Positions 18,112 through 26,089 of a DNA stretch of 64,000 bases are shown here, one piece after another. Position 1 is the stretch's first letter; each line of letters opens with the position of its first letter. A program made the translations under genes and the position numbers. Origin of the DNA: Pedobacter sp. B4-66 (GTDB lineage: Bacteria > Bacteroidota > Bacteroidia > Sphingobacteriales > Sphingobacteriaceae); contig NZ_JAFVME010000005.1 in NCBI RefSeq assembly GCF_018492665.1, positions 372,001-436,000 of the forward strand, given 5' to 3'. The notes below the pieces were generated by a model, which ran no database searches, was not told the origin of the DNA, and saw only the letters and a program-made list of their open reading frames with translations.

Positions 18112-19296
18112 TTACAATACTCTTAAAAGCAATCCCTTTAAATACTCGCCTTCAGGGAAAGAAATACGTACAGGGTGATCTTCAGGTTGGCTAAATTGTT
18201 TAATGATTTGTACTTCTCTGCCAGCATCTAATGCAGCCCATGCGATGATCTGTTTAAATGTTTCAAGATCCACAGCGCCTGAACAGGAGAAGGTAGCAAG
18301 TATGCCACCACTTTCCAAAAGAAGCATTCCAAGTCTGTTTAAGTCCTTGTATGCACGGGCAGCCCTGTCTAATGCAGAGCGTGATGGCGCATATTTTGGT
18401 GGATCAAGTACTAAAACATCAAACTTTTTACCTTCTTCCTTAAACACACGAAGTTGTTTGTTTACATCTGATTGGATGCTAGTTTGTTTATCCTGATCAA
18501 GTCCGTTGAGACTTAGGTTATGCTGTAAAGTCTCTATAGCAAGAGCAGAACTGTCTACACTTGTTACATGAGAAGCACCTTGCTTTAAGCTGTTCAACGA
18601 AAAACCGCCGCTATAGCAGAAACAGTCCAATACTGTCTTGTTCTTGGTATATTCAGCAAGAATTAATCTGTTGTCGCGTTGATCACAATAGAAACCTGAT
18701 TTTTGTCCATCTGCTATATTGATGTGGTAAACGACTCCGTTCTCTTTTACTTCAATAAATTCCGGAGGGGTTTCTCCCCATAATAACCCTTGGGTAGCTT
18801 CCAGATTTTCGTGTTTGCGTGCTCCTGCGTCGCTTTTATCAAATATTCCAGTTGGATTTAATTCTTCCCTTAAAATATCGATGATATCTTCTTTAACTGT
18901 TTCTATGCCTGCACTTAAAATTTGCAGAGACAGAAAATCAGCATATTTGTCTACAATTAATCCTGGTAAAAAGTCGGCCTCACTAAATACAAGCCTGCAA
19001 GTATTGGTGTTTTCGCTTAATACATGTTTGCGTGATGCAATTGCACTTCTAAGCTTTTGCTGGTACCATGCCTTGTTCACTTCAGTATTTTGATCCCATT
19101 CTAACAAGCGTAAGGCTACTCTTGATTGGTCGTTGTAATATGCATAGGCAAGAAATTCCTTCTCTGCCGACCATACGGATACTATTTCGCCATTTAAAGG
19201 CTTACCTTTAACTTTATCGATTGCACCAGAGAAAATCCATGGATGACGAAGTATGGCCGCTTTTTCTTTACCTTTTTTGAGTATTACATCAATCAT
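18112..19296 (-). CDS. rlmI: 23S rRNA (cytosine-5) methyltransferase, RlmI family
   Basis: Protein of 394 residues. An N-terminal PUA RNA-binding domain (1-75, RHPWIFSGAI) and a central connecting region precede a SAM-dependent methyltransferase: motif I VLDCFCYSGGFSL (222-234), motif IV VLDPPKY (296-302) and the catalytic cysteine loop TFSCSG (C338). RlmI methylates C1962 of 23S rRNA in E. coli; the exact site here is inferred. The start is ATG 19296; the longer frame from 19377 would start upstream of the promoter box. That box ends only 4 nt before the ATG, so the mRNA is probably leaderless. Confidence 0.9.
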   Translation of the reverse strand: MIDVILKKGKEKAAILRHPWIFSGAIDKVKGKPLNGEIVSVWSAEKEFLAYAYYNDQSRVALRLLEWDQNTEVNKAWYQQKLRSAIASRKHVLSENTNTCRLVFSEADFLPGLIVDKYADFLSLQILSAGIETVKEDIIDILREELNPTGIFDKSDAGARKHENLEATQGLLWGETPPEFIEVKENGVVYHINIADGQKSGFYCDQRDNRLILAEYTKNKTVLDCFCYSGGFSLNSLKQGASHVTSVDSSALAIETLQHNLSLNGLDQDKQTSIQSDVNKQLRVFKEEGKKFDVLVLDPPKYAPSRSALDRAARAYKDLNRLGMLLLESGGILATFSCSGAVDLETFKQIIAWAALDAGREVQIIKQFSQPEDHPVRISFPEGEYLKGLLLRVL

Positions 19297-19300
19297 GGTG

Positions 19301-19308
19301 CAAAAGTA
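19301..19308 (-). promoter_or_regulatory. rlmI promoter, -7 box TACTTTTG, likely leaderless
   Basis: Exact TAnnTTTG match followed by CACC and the start ATG at 19296. With the box centred near -7 the transcription start falls on or next to the A of the ATG. Confidence 0.6.
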
Positions 19309-19318
19309 ATAGAAAAAA

Positions 19319-19397
19319 TTAGTAATCTCTTCACAGGCTGCGCCAGCTAGGTGCCCGAAGAGGGCACAACCTGACAATGCCTGTTCTGTGATACTAA
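19319..19397. repeat. 79-nt three-tier interrupted palindrome
   Basis: Nested inverted repeats share one centre: TTAGTA (19319-19324) / TACTAA (19392-19397), ACAGGC (19333-19338) / GCCTGT (19379-19384), and GTGCCC (19351-19356) / GGGCAC (19362-19367) with a 5-nt GAAGA loop. It is neither a tRNA nor an obvious terminator and lies upstream of the rlmI promoter. It may be a REP/MITE-like element or a structured RNA. Confidence 0.5.
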
Positions 19398-19403
19398 TTT
19401 TTG

Positions 19404-19507
19404 GAAAGCAGGGAGGTCAGTAAGGGAGGTGAAACATGGGGGATAAGTAGGTTGAAAAGGATAAGGTGAGTAGTGGAGGAAAGCGAAGAGGTTAGTAGAT
19501 TGCGAAG
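19404..19507 (+). other. Purine-rich, almost C-free tract between rlmI and csaA
   Basis: About 100 nt in which the plus strand is nearly all A and G with some T, including several GGAGG/GGTGA words, unlike the AT-rich intergenic DNA elsewhere in the window. No convincing ORF was found; the minus-strand open frame has poor composition. Confidence 0.5.
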
Positions 19508-19558
19508 TAATTTAATAAATTTACGGCTTTTGTAAATGATGATACAGAATGATATTTT

Positions 19559-19894
19559 ATGGAAGAAATAACCTGGAATGATTTTGAAAAAGTAGAACTT
19601 CGCGCAGGAACTATTCTTGAAGTTCTTGATTTTCCAGAGGCGAGGAAACCGGCCTACAAAGTAAAGGTAGATTTTGGAGATCTTGGAATTAGGATGAGCA
19701 GCGCGCAGATTACTGCACATTATACTAAAGAAGAGTTGGTTGGCAAACAAATAGTGGGCGTGGTTAACTTTCCTAAAAAACAGATCGGAAAATTTATGTC
19801 CGAGTTTTTAGTGACCGGTTTTGCCGACGAAAATGGAGATATTGTGTTAACGGCCTTAAATGGCAAAGTGCCTAATGGCAGTAAATTGTGCTAA
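19559..19894 (+). CDS. csaA: CsaA-type tRNA-binding protein
   Basis: Protein of 111 residues consisting of a single EMAP/tRNA-binding OB-fold domain ([29 protein letters not shown], then [16 protein letters not shown] and the C-terminal [13 protein letters not shown]). This is the size and pattern of CsaA, a dimeric tRNA-binding protein also described as an export-related chaperone in Bacillus. The start ATG at 19559 has no Shine-Dalgarno sequence. Its stop codon is followed immediately by the tadA ATG, so the two are probably one transcript with an RNA-centred theme. Confidence 0.87.
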   Translation: MEEITWNDFEKVELRAGTILEVLDFPEARKPAYKVKVDFGDLGIRMSSAQITAHYTKEELVGKQIVGVVNFPKKQIGKFMSEFLVTGFADENGDIVLTALNGKVPNGSKLC

Positions 19895-20368
19895 ATGAGT
19901 TATTATAATTTTTCAGAAGAAGAGAACCCAGCAGCAGAAGACGAGCATTTTATGCTTTTAGCACTTCAGGAAGCTCAAAAAGCATTTGATGCAGATGAGA
20001 TTCCAATTGGGGCGATAGTGGTTTGTAAGGGCAGAATAATTGGTCGCGGACATAATTTAACCGAGCAGTTAAATGACGTTACTGCACATGCGGAAATGCA
20101 AGCGTTTACAGCAGCTTCTCAAACCTTAGGAGGCAAGTATTTAAAAGATTGCACACTTTATGTAACCGTTGAGCCTTGTGTAATGTGCGCTGGTGCAAGT
20201 TATTGGACGCAGATAGGCCGCATAGTTTACGGAGCGCCAGAACCCAAAAGAGGATTTACAACTAAAGGAGCAGCCTTGTTACATCCCAAAACAATTTTAA
20301 AAGGAAATATTTTGGCTCTTCAGTGCGGAGATTTGATGAAACGGTTTTTTATAAATAAAAGGGGTTAA
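19895..20368 (+). CDS. tadA: tRNA-specific adenosine deaminase
   Basis: Protein of 157 residues with the CDA-fold zinc motifs HAE (65-67, E67 catalytic) and PCVMC (C95 and C98). TadA converts A34 to inosine in tRNA-Arg(ACG). The GAPEPKRG segment after the second zinc motif is TadA-like rather than guanine-deaminase-like. The ATG directly abuts the csaA stop codon. Confidence 0.9.
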   Translation: MSYYNFSEEENPAAEDEHFMLLALQEAQKAFDADEIPIGAIVVCKGRIIGRGHNLTEQLNDVTAHAEMQAFTAASQTLGGKYLKDCTLYVTVEPCVMCAGASYWTQIGRIVYGAPEPKRGFTTKGAALLHPKTILKGNILALQCGDLMKRFFINKRG

Positions 20369-20407
20369 TATTGACAAATAATTGAACAAAACTTAACCTC
20401 CGAATGT

Positions 20408-20415
20408 TATATTTG
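20408..20415 (+). promoter_or_regulatory. sodA promoter, -7 box TATATTTG
   Basis: Exact TAnnTTTG match with an upstream TTG at 20382-20384. The predicted leader before sodA is about 106 nt, long for this window, leaving room for post-transcriptional control. Confidence 0.55.
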
Positions 20416-20524
20416 CTCAGTTGAATTGTTTTTTAGTTATTCTCAGCGTTTAATCCTGAACTTTTGAAATACAATTTGGCCGAGATTGTCCGAAAATATT
20501 TTTTAAACTTAAATCATAAATAAT

Positions 20525-21130
20525 ATGGCTTTTGAATTACCTGCGTTACCATACGCAACAGATGCATTAGAACCGCATATCGATAAACAAACTATGGAAA
20601 TTCACCATGGTAAACATCACCAGGCTTACGTTACCAACTTAAATAAAGCTTTAGAAGGCAAGCCAGAAGCTAGCCAAAGCATCGAAGAAATCGTTAAAAA
20701 TATCTCTAAATTTCCAGCTCCGGTAAGAAACAATGGCGGTGGTCATTACAATCACTCTTTGTTCTGGGAAGTTATTGGTCCAAATAAAGGTGGTGAGCCT
20801 AAAGGTGAATTAGCTGAAGCAATCAATGCAGCTTTTGGATCTTTTGCTGATTTCAAAACTAAATTTGCTGAAGCTGGTGCAACTCGTTTCGGTTCAGGTT
20901 GGGCTTGGTTAAGCGTTGGTGCTGATAAAAAATTAGTAGTTTCTTCTACTCCAAATCAAGATAATCCATTAATGGATATCGCTGAAGTAAAAGGCACTCC
21001 AATTTTAGGTATGGATGTTTGGGAACATGCATATTACTTGAAGTATCAAAACAGACGTCCTGATTATATTTCAGCATTCTGGAATGTAGTTAACTGGGAT
21101 GCAGTTGCAGAACGTTTCAAAAAAGCATAA
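20525..21130 (+). CDS. sodA: Superoxide dismutase, Mn/Fe type
   Basis: Protein of 201 residues with all four metal ligands: H27 (IHHGKHH), H77 ([11 protein letters not shown]), D164 and H168 ([18 protein letters not shown]). Glycines before H77 and the Gln in STPNQDNP point to a manganese or cambialistic enzyme rather than a strict iron one. No signal peptide, so cytoplasmic. The gene faces oxyR across a shared terminator, forming an oxidative-stress locus. Confidence 0.95.
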   Translation: MAFELPALPYATDALEPHIDKQTMEIHHGKHHQAYVTNLNKALEGKPEASQSIEEIVKNISKFPAPVRNNGGGHYNHSLFWEVIGPNKGGEPKGELAEAINAAFGSFADFKTKFAEAGATRFGSGWAWLSVGADKKLVVSSTPNQDNPLMDIAEVKGTPILGMDVWEHAYYLKYQNRRPDYISAFWNVVNWDAVAERFKKA

Positions 21131-21157
21131 TTAGTTTTTTAAAAACTGATAAAGCAA

Positions 21158-21185
21158 GAGGCCGGTGATATTGATCACCGGCCTC
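21158..21185. terminator. Terminator between sodA and oxyR
   Basis: Perfect 12-bp stem GAGGCCGGTGAT (21158-21169) / ATCACCGGCCTC (21174-21185) with a 4-nt loop, between convergent genes. Confidence 0.88.
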
Positions 21186-21223
21186 TTCTGTTTAAAAGCC
21201 TAACTAGGAGCAGTAAGATATTT

Positions 21224-22156
21224 TTAGATCCCTACTACATCCTTTTTCTTTTTCTGGCGCATTGTTTTAGGGATAATAGCTAAGATTTCTTCCTTAAGTG
21301 CATTGAGCATTCTCTTTTTTATGAAGTTTTTATGGGTAACCAAACTGATCTCGCGAACAGGTTCAGGAGATTTGAAATGCCTTACTTTGCTTAGTTGTTT
21401 GTTGCTTAACTCTTCTAATGCAAGCTCTGGTAGCAGAGTAGCTCCGTTATTCATGTCAACCATACGGATAAGCGTTTCAACACTTCCTGTATTGTAAGTT
21501 AGTCCCTGAAGACGATTTTGCTTAGTAGATCTGCAAATATTTAGCACCTGAGATCGCATGCAATGCCCTTCGTTTAATAGCCAGATGTTTTCATCTTCCA
21601 GGTCGTCAGCATCTATCGTTTTCTTTTTATATAGCTTACTGTTCTTGCTGATGTAAGTAACAAAGTTTTCATAATACATCGGGGTTTCTTCTACTGAATT
21701 ATCTCCCAGCGGAGTAGCTAGTATTCCGCAGTCAAGTATTCCGGTTTTTAAATGATGAATGATGTCCTCGGTGGTATATTCCCAAATCAGGAGTTTCAGT
21801 TCGGGGTATTTTTCCATCATTGAGGCAATTACCCTTGGTAAAAGGTAAGGTGCTACCGTGGGGATGATACCCACCTTAAGCTCGCCAACAACATCTTGCT
21901 GCTGACTACTAATTATCTCTTTAATTTTATGACTTTCCTGAAGAACTAAGCGCGCCTGTTCGATAATCTGAGCCCCTATTTCTGTCGGAATGATGGGTTG
22001 TTTGCTGCGATCAAAGATTTTTACATTTAGCATTTCCTCAAGTTTTTGTACCTGCATACTGAGTGTAGGCTGGGTAACAAAGCACTTCTCGGCGGCACCT
22101 ACAAAACTTCTGTAAGTATCTACCGCTACTATGTATTCTAGTTGAACTAAGGTCAT
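21224..22156 (-). CDS. oxyR: OxyR, peroxide-sensing LysR-type regulator
   Basis: Protein of 310 residues. An N-terminal winged helix-turn-helix (1-60, AAEKCFVTQPTLSMQVQKLE) precedes a LysR substrate domain. Both redox cysteines of OxyR are present in NEGHCMRSQVLNIC, at C199 and C208, the same numbers as in E. coli OxyR. Oxidation by hydrogen peroxide would form the C199-C208 disulfide and activate antioxidant genes. The ATG at 22156 is chosen because the LysR N-terminus MTLVQLEYIVAV starts there and because a TATATTTG box lies just upstream, inside the longer frame. sodA is the convergent neighbour. Confidence 0.94.
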   Translation of the reverse strand: MTLVQLEYIVAVDTYRSFVGAAEKCFVTQPTLSMQVQKLEEMLNVKIFDRSKQPIIPTEIGAQIIEQARLVLQESHKIKEIISSQQQDVVGELKVGIIPTVAPYLLPRVIASMMEKYPELKLLIWEYTTEDIIHHLKTGILDCGILATPLGDNSVEETPMYYENFVTYISKNSKLYKKKTIDADDLEDENIWLLNEGHCMRSQVLNICRSTKQNRLQGLTYNTGSVETLIRMVDMNNGATLLPELALEELSNKQLSKVRHFKSPEPVREISLVTHKNFIKKRMLNALKEEILAIIPKTMRQKKKKDVVGI

Positions 22157-22180
22157 ATAGCTAAAGTTTATTTTCTTTAG

Positions 22181-22188
22181 CAAATATA
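22181..22188 (-). promoter_or_regulatory. oxyR promoter, -7 box TATATTTG
   Basis: Exact TAnnTTTG match on the minus strand, predicted leader about 21 nt to the ATG at 22156. Confidence 0.6.
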
Positions 22189-22194
22189 TCAATT

Positions 22195-23124
22195 TTAACT
22201 ATGCTTCTCTACAAAATCCTGATAAGCTAGTTTAATTCCTTCTTCAAGCTCTATTTCATGCTTCCAGCCTAATGCGTGTAATTTAGAAACATCCATTAAT
22301 TTGCGAGGTGTGCCGTCTGGTTTACTACTGTCAAAGGTTAATTCGCCTTCAAATCCTACGATGCGTTTGATTAATAGCGCAAGGTCTTTTATTGTCAGGT
22401 CTTTTCCGGTTCCAATATTTACAAAACCAGGCTCGTTGTATTCCTGCATTAAAAAGTAACAAGCATTAGCCAGGTCATCAGCAAACAAAAATTCGCGCAT
22501 TGGAGATCCAGAACCCCAGATGTTAACTTCCTGAGCGTCATTGACTTTTGCTTCATGAAATTTGCGGATTAAAGCAGGCAGTACGTGAGAGTTTTGTGGA
22601 TGATAGTTGTCGTTATAACCATACAAGTTAGTTGGCATTACGGAGATAAAGTCACAGCCATACTGCGAACGATAAGCGTCGGCCATTTTTATACCTGCTA
22701 TTTTAGCAATAGCATAAGGTTCATTGGTCTCTTCCAATAATCCTGTAAGCAGATAATCTTCTTTTAAAGGCTGGGGTGCAAGCTTCGGATAGATGCAACT
22801 TGAGCCTAAAAACATCAGCTTTTTTACACCGGTTTTATATGATTGGTGAATTACATTGTTTTGGATGCAAAGATTCTCGTAAAGAAAATCAGCTCTGTAG
22901 GTATTGTTGGCAATAATGCCGCCTACTTTAGCAGCAGCCAGGAATACATACTCAGGTTTTTCTGATTCAAAAAAATCAGTTACCGCCTGTTGATTGCGCA
23001 AGTCTAATTCTGCCGAAGTTCTGGCGATCAGATTTGTAAAACCTTCCTTAATCAATTTACGATAAATGGCTGAGCCTACCATACCTCGGTGACCAGCTAC
23101 ATATATTTTTGCGTTCTTTTCCAA
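22195..23124 (-). CDS. fcl: GDP-L-fucose synthase
   Basis: NADP-dependent short-chain dehydrogenase/epimerase of about 309 residues. [14 protein letters not shown] is the Rossmann motif, [14 protein letters not shown] carries the catalytic Ser, and YAIAKIAG the YxxxK pair; these features identify GDP-4-keto-6-deoxymannose epimerase/reductase. It makes GDP-fucose for surface glycans; no gmd is in the window. The start is taken as TTG 23124, not the upstream ATG at 23169, because a perfect -7 box (23145-23152) lies between them and the family begins with [13 protein letters not shown]. Confidence 0.9.
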   Translation of the reverse strand: MEKNAKIYVAGHRGMVGSAIYRKLIKEGFTNLIARTSAELDLRNQQAVTDFFESEKPEYVFLAAAKVGGIIANNTYRADFLYENLCIQNNVIHQSYKTGVKKLMFLGSSCIYPKLAPQPLKEDYLLTGLLEETNEPYAIAKIAGIKMADAYRSQYGCDFISVMPTNLYGYNDNYHPQNSHVLPALIRKFHEAKVNDAQEVNIWGSGSPMREFLFADDLANACYFLMQEYNEPGFVNIGTGKDLTIKDLALLIKRIVGFEGELTFDSSKPDGTPRKLMDVSKLHALGWKHEIELEEGIKLAYQDFVEKHS

Positions 23125-23144
23125 TGTATTTTTAATGATTGTTG

Positions 23145-23152
23145 CAAAAGTA
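23145..23152 (-). promoter_or_regulatory. fcl promoter, -7 box TACTTTTG
   Basis: Exact TAnnTTTG match on the minus strand. The predicted transcript starts near 23141, 17 nt before TTG 23124, and would exclude the ATG at 23169. Confidence 0.6.
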
Positions 23153-23164
23153 CGAAATCCTGCG

Positions 23165-23211
23165 GTCATCCTGAAGGCTTAGAATTGGAAATGCTAAGAG
23201 GATGAAATGAC
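23165..23211. repeat. REP-like hairpin with CATCCTGAA
   Basis: CATCCT (23167-23172) pairs with AGGATG (23199-23204) and CTTAG (23178-23182) with CTAAG (23194-23198). The CATCCTGAA end is shared with the palindrome at 35075-35095, suggesting one family of dispersed intergenic repeats. Confidence 0.5.
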
Positions 23212-23261
23212 ATTTTTTTTGGGTTCTAAAACTGAGTCGGTTTTTGTACCTATCTCATTCG

Positions 23262-23292
23262 GTACTTGTTCGACACTGGTCGAACGAGGTAC
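23262..23292. repeat. 13-bp hairpin in the fcl-trmB intergenic region
   Basis: GTTCGAC (23268-23274) / GTCGAAC (23279-23285) with a 4-nt loop, extended outward by six more pairs with one bulged G. A GTACC/GGTAC pair (23246-23250 / 23261-23265) could compete with its base. Confidence 0.55.
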
Positions 23293-23376
23293 GAACGAAG
23301 TGCGTTTAAAGGTGGTGACAGGGACGACTATGATATCGGTTCCCGATCGGCCATTTTTACGACCCAATATTTAGTG

Positions 23377-23552
23377 AATAGGAACTTAGGTAAGTAGCAG
23401 TTCCTATTTAATTTTTCCTATCAATAGAACCCTGTTGAAAGGGAAAATTAAATATAAGAAAAATAAAAATAAGGCGCAATGATAATTTTGTTTAAAGCTT
23501 TAATTGGGGGTTTATTTTGCTTCGCAGTTTCTTTGTGATCAGAATCCCCCAA
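23377..23552. ncRNA. Structured non-coding stretch, candidate RNA element
   Basis: The stretch contains three substantial inverted repeats and no ORF. A perfect 10-bp stem AATAGGAACT (23377-23386) / AGTTCCTATT (23399-23408) overlaps by four bases a 14-bp stem (23405-23418 / 23441-23454, with TATTTAATTTT pairing to AAAATTAAATA and one G-U), so both cannot fully form. A third, TTGGGGG (23504-23510) / CCCCCAA (23546-23552), encloses a 35-nt loop. It does not show RNase P, tmRNA or SRP landmarks. Strand and function are unknown; calling it an ncRNA is a hypothesis. Confidence 0.35.
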
Positions 23553-23627
23553 GAAAAAAGCAACCAGGTAAATGAGTAATCTTGAAATAAATTCAGGAGG
23601 ACAATGTGTATGGAATAACAATTTGCC

Positions 23628-23635
23628 TAAGTTTG
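23628..23635 (+). promoter_or_regulatory. trmB promoter, -7 box TAAGTTTG
   Basis: Exact TAnnTTTG match; predicted leader about 16 nt to the GTG start at 23655. Confidence 0.55.
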
Positions 23636-23654
23636 TATAAAAATAATTTTAGTA

Positions 23655-24305
23655 GTGGGTAAAGACAAGTTAAGAAAATTTGCAGAAATAGACACCTTTC
23701 CTAATGTTTATCAGCTTGATGCGGGTAAGGAATTGAAGGGTAAGTGGGCGTCTCAGCATTTTAAAAATAACAATCCGGTTGTTTTAGAACTTGCTTGCGG
23801 CAAGGGCGAATATTCCGTTGGATTGGCGAAGATGTTTCCTGAGAAAAACTTTATTGGCGTTGACCTTAAAGGAAACAGGATTTGGCGTGGTGCGCGTACT
23901 GGAGTTGATGAGGGGATATCGAATCTTGCTTTTTTAAGGATTCAGATTGAAGATATCGTGGACTTCTTTGGTGAGCATGAAGTAGACGAAATCTGGATAA
24001 CCTTCCCTGATCCGCAACCACAAGATAGTCGCGAGAAAAAGCGTTTAACCTTCCCCGGATTTTTAGATAGGTACAAAACTTTTTTAAAGCCAGGGGGCAA
24101 AATAAACTTGAAAACTGATAATGATGGTTTGTATCTTTATACTGTGGAGACGGTTAAAGAACTGGGATTGATTTGTCATAAAAGTACAGATCAGTTATAT
24201 AAATCGGAATTCGCAGATGCTGTTTTAGCAATCAAAACGCATTATGAAAGGATTTATCTGAAACACGACAAGAACATAAATTACATTCAGTTCTCTTTTG
24301 ATTGA
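23655..24305 (+). CDS. trmB: tRNA (guanine-N7)-methyltransferase
   Basis: Protein of 216 residues. ELACGKGEYSVGLAKMFPEKNFIGVD is the SAM-binding motif I region, and IWITFPDPQPQDSREKKRL is the TrmB signature. It adds m7G46 to the variable loop of tRNAs. The start is GTG 23655, following a TAAGTTTG promoter by about 20 nt. It is first in a run of three same-strand genes with the ATL protein (26-nt gap) and tag (48-nt gap). Confidence 0.92.
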   Translation: MGKDKLRKFAEIDTFPNVYQLDAGKELKGKWASQHFKNNNPVVLELACGKGEYSVGLAKMFPEKNFIGVDLKGNRIWRGARTGVDEGISNLAFLRIQIEDIVDFFGEHEVDEIWITFPDPQPQDSREKKRLTFPGFLDRYKTFLKPGGKINLKTDNDGLYLYTVETVKELGLICHKSTDQLYKSEFADAVLAIKTHYERIYLKHDKNINYIQFSFD

Positions 24306-24331
24306 TATAGGGTTGAATATAAATGGATTAG

Positions 24332-24658
24332 ATGGAGCAATCATTTTATGACCAGGTTTTTGAATTAGTAAGGTTAATCCCGAAAGGGAGAGTGACTTCG
24401 TACGGAGCAATTGCTAAAAGCCTTGGAGCCGGAGGCTCAGCCCGAATGGTGGGTTATGCAATGAGTAATGCTCATCTGGCCCATCCGGCAATACCTGCGC
24501 ACAGAGTGGTTAATAGTAGTGGTTTGCTGACCGGTAAATTTCACTTCCCGGAGCCTAACTTGATGCAGGAAATGCTTGAGAAAGAGGGGGTGATAGTTAA
24601 GAATGATAAAATCCAGAATTTCAAACAGCATTTCTGGGATCCTCTAATTGAATTATAA
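24332..24658 (+). CDS. Alkyltransferase-like (ATL) protein, MGMT family without catalytic Cys
   Basis: Protein of 108 residues containing only the DNA-binding domain of O6-alkylguanine-DNA alkyltransferases (LIPKGRVTSYGAIAKSLG, winged helix; SARMVGYAM with the arginine finger at about R38). The active-site PCHRV motif reads PAHRV (55-59), so the acceptor Cys is Ala. Known ATLs (Trp or Ala at this place) bind O6-alkylguanine and flag it for nucleotide excision repair without repairing it. It sits just before tag, forming an alkylation-damage pair. Confidence 0.88.
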   Translation: MEQSFYDQVFELVRLIPKGRVTSYGAIAKSLGAGGSARMVGYAMSNAHLAHPAIPAHRVVNSSGLLTGKFHFPEPNLMQEMLEKEGVIVKNDKIQNFKQHFWDPLIEL

Positions 24659-24706
24659 GATTGAAATTCTAGCTTTAGCTAATATTGGGATGAACTTAGT
24701 TTATAA

Positions 24707-25270
24707 ATGATGGCAGAAATAGTTAGATGTGGTTGGTGTGGAACTGATCCTTTGTATGTTAAATATCATGATGAAGAATGGGGTAAGCCTGTTTATGATG
24801 ATAAAACTTTATTCGAATTTCTAATTCTTGAAGGTGCTCAGGCTGGCTTAAGCTGGATCACTATTTTAAGAAGAAGAGAGGGCTATAAGCAAGCTTTTGC
24901 CGACTTTGATGTAGAAAAGGTTGCTGCTTTTACAGAAGCTGATGTGGAACGGTTGATGAATGATGCCGGTATCATTAGAAACAGACTGAAAGTTAATGCT
25001 GCGATAAACAACGCAAAACTTTTTATAGGGATACAAAAAGAATTTGGTTCATTTTCCGACTATATGTGGGGCTTTTTGCCAGATAGAAAACCAATTCTTA
25101 ACCCTGTTAAATCTTTAGGGGATGTACCTCCAAGAACTGAGATTTCAGACTTGATTAGCAAAGATATGAAGAAGAGAGGCTTTAAATTCTTTGGAACAAC
25201 AATCTGTTATGCCCATATGCAAGCTACGGGAATGGTAAACGATCATGTGGAGGGGTGTATAAGCAGATAG
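24707..25270 (+). CDS. tag: DNA-3-methyladenine glycosylase I
   Basis: Protein of 187 residues, standard Tag length. RCGWCGTDPLYVKYHDEEWG at the N-terminus and the C-terminal CYAHMQATGMVNDHVEGC supply the zinc Cys/His ligands that close the fold. LEGAQAGLSWITILRRREGY is the substrate-pocket helix with the catalytic Glu. It excises 3-methyladenine from DNA. ATG 24710 is an equally possible start. It is the last gene of the trmB-ATL-tag run and converges with a secreted-protein gene 7 nt away. Confidence 0.92.
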   Translation: MMAEIVRCGWCGTDPLYVKYHDEEWGKPVYDDKTLFEFLILEGAQAGLSWITILRRREGYKQAFADFDVEKVAAFTEADVERLMNDAGIIRNRLKVNAAINNAKLFIGIQKEFGSFSDYMWGFLPDRKPILNPVKSLGDVPPRTEISDLISKDMKKRGFKFFGTTICYAHMQATGMVNDHVEGCISR

Positions 25271-25277
25271 TTTAAGA

Positions 25278-25973
25278 TTATTTTTTCTGCATATCATTGT
25301 ATGCTGCAACAAAAGCTTTAATCAATTTGGCATCAAAAGTTTCTGTTGCTTTTATGCGCTCTGCAAGATCTTCGTCGTTGGTAAGTTTTTGAAGTAAAAT
25401 GCTTTTTATGAGCTGTGTTTTTCCTTCTGAATTACCACCATCCGCAGGAATTTCCTGCATTGGCCCTGTTCCAAATTTTTCAATAAAATATGCAGTTGGA
25501 AGGTTGCGATTGGTTGGTTCAGAATCATTTCTTCTGCCTCCTCCAAATGAGATGCCAACACCGCCGCCTACTCCTCCAAAGCCACCGGTTCCTGTTCCAA
25601 TGCCAACAGATGGTCTAATGCGTGCTCGTTTTGGCTGTGGGTGTTCAATACTGGTAGTGCCACCAATTGCGTATAAATTTACAGCACCTTGTTCTATGAT
25701 TTTAAAGAACCTATGTTCCATTTTCTTTTTGATTACGATGGGTTTGCTAACATAAGTTTCGCCATTCCATAAAAACTCTTTAATGTCGCTAGCCTTATAC
25801 TGAGAGATGGTTTCGTCATCATTCTTAAGAATAACCGTCGAAAAATCAGTCCCCTGTATTGTTCCTCTAACAAAATTTCCTGAAGCAATAACTACCGCAT
25901 CCTGTGCAGATGAGTGCAATGCAGCTGCTAAAAGCATTGTCAATAAAGCGAAGGTTTTAAGTGCTCTGTTCAT
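25278..25973 (-). CDS. Secreted protein with Gly-rich centre, unknown function
   Basis: Protein of 231 residues, family not recognised. A signal peptide (1-23, ending SSAQ) is followed by a beta-rich domain (28-110) resembling small periplasmic domains in repeated surface proteins, a very Gly-rich stretch (about 122-146: several GG and GVG units) and a helical Lys/Glu-rich C-terminus (about 180-231). The Gly-rich linker probably separates two domains. It is monocistronic and divergent from polA. Confidence 0.65.
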   Translation of the reverse strand: MNRALKTFALLTMLLAAALHSSAQDAVVIASGNFVRGTIQGTDFSTVILKNDDETISQYKASDIKEFLWNGETYVSKPIVIKKKMEHRFFKIIEQGAVNLYAIGGTTSIEHPQPKRARIRPSVGIGTGTGGFGGVGGGVGISFGGGRRNDSEPTNRNLPTAYFIEKFGTGPMQEIPADGGNSEGKTQLIKSILLQKLTNDEDLAERIKATETFDAKLIKAFVAAYNDMQKK

Positions 25974-26089
25974 AATTACTCAAATAACGGAATTTCTTTT
26001 GTGTTTGTTATCTAATCCGATCTCTATTATTAACTTTGAGATATGTTGAAAGTAGTAACTTTCACAATCATTAATTGAATCAGATACCA

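Noticed and set aside
19394..19750. 118-codon minus-strand frame across the purine tract and csaA
   Set aside because: Its composition follows from the pyrimidine-rich strand, and it overlaps the conserved csaA gene.
23125..23169. ATG at 23169 as the fcl start
   Set aside because: The perfect -7 box at 23145-23152 lies downstream of it, the extra residues are not conserved in the family, and the ATG is part of a REP-like hairpin.
23262..23292. GTTCGAC hairpin as a tRNA T-arm
   Set aside because: No acceptor, D-arm or anticodon arm can be drawn around it.
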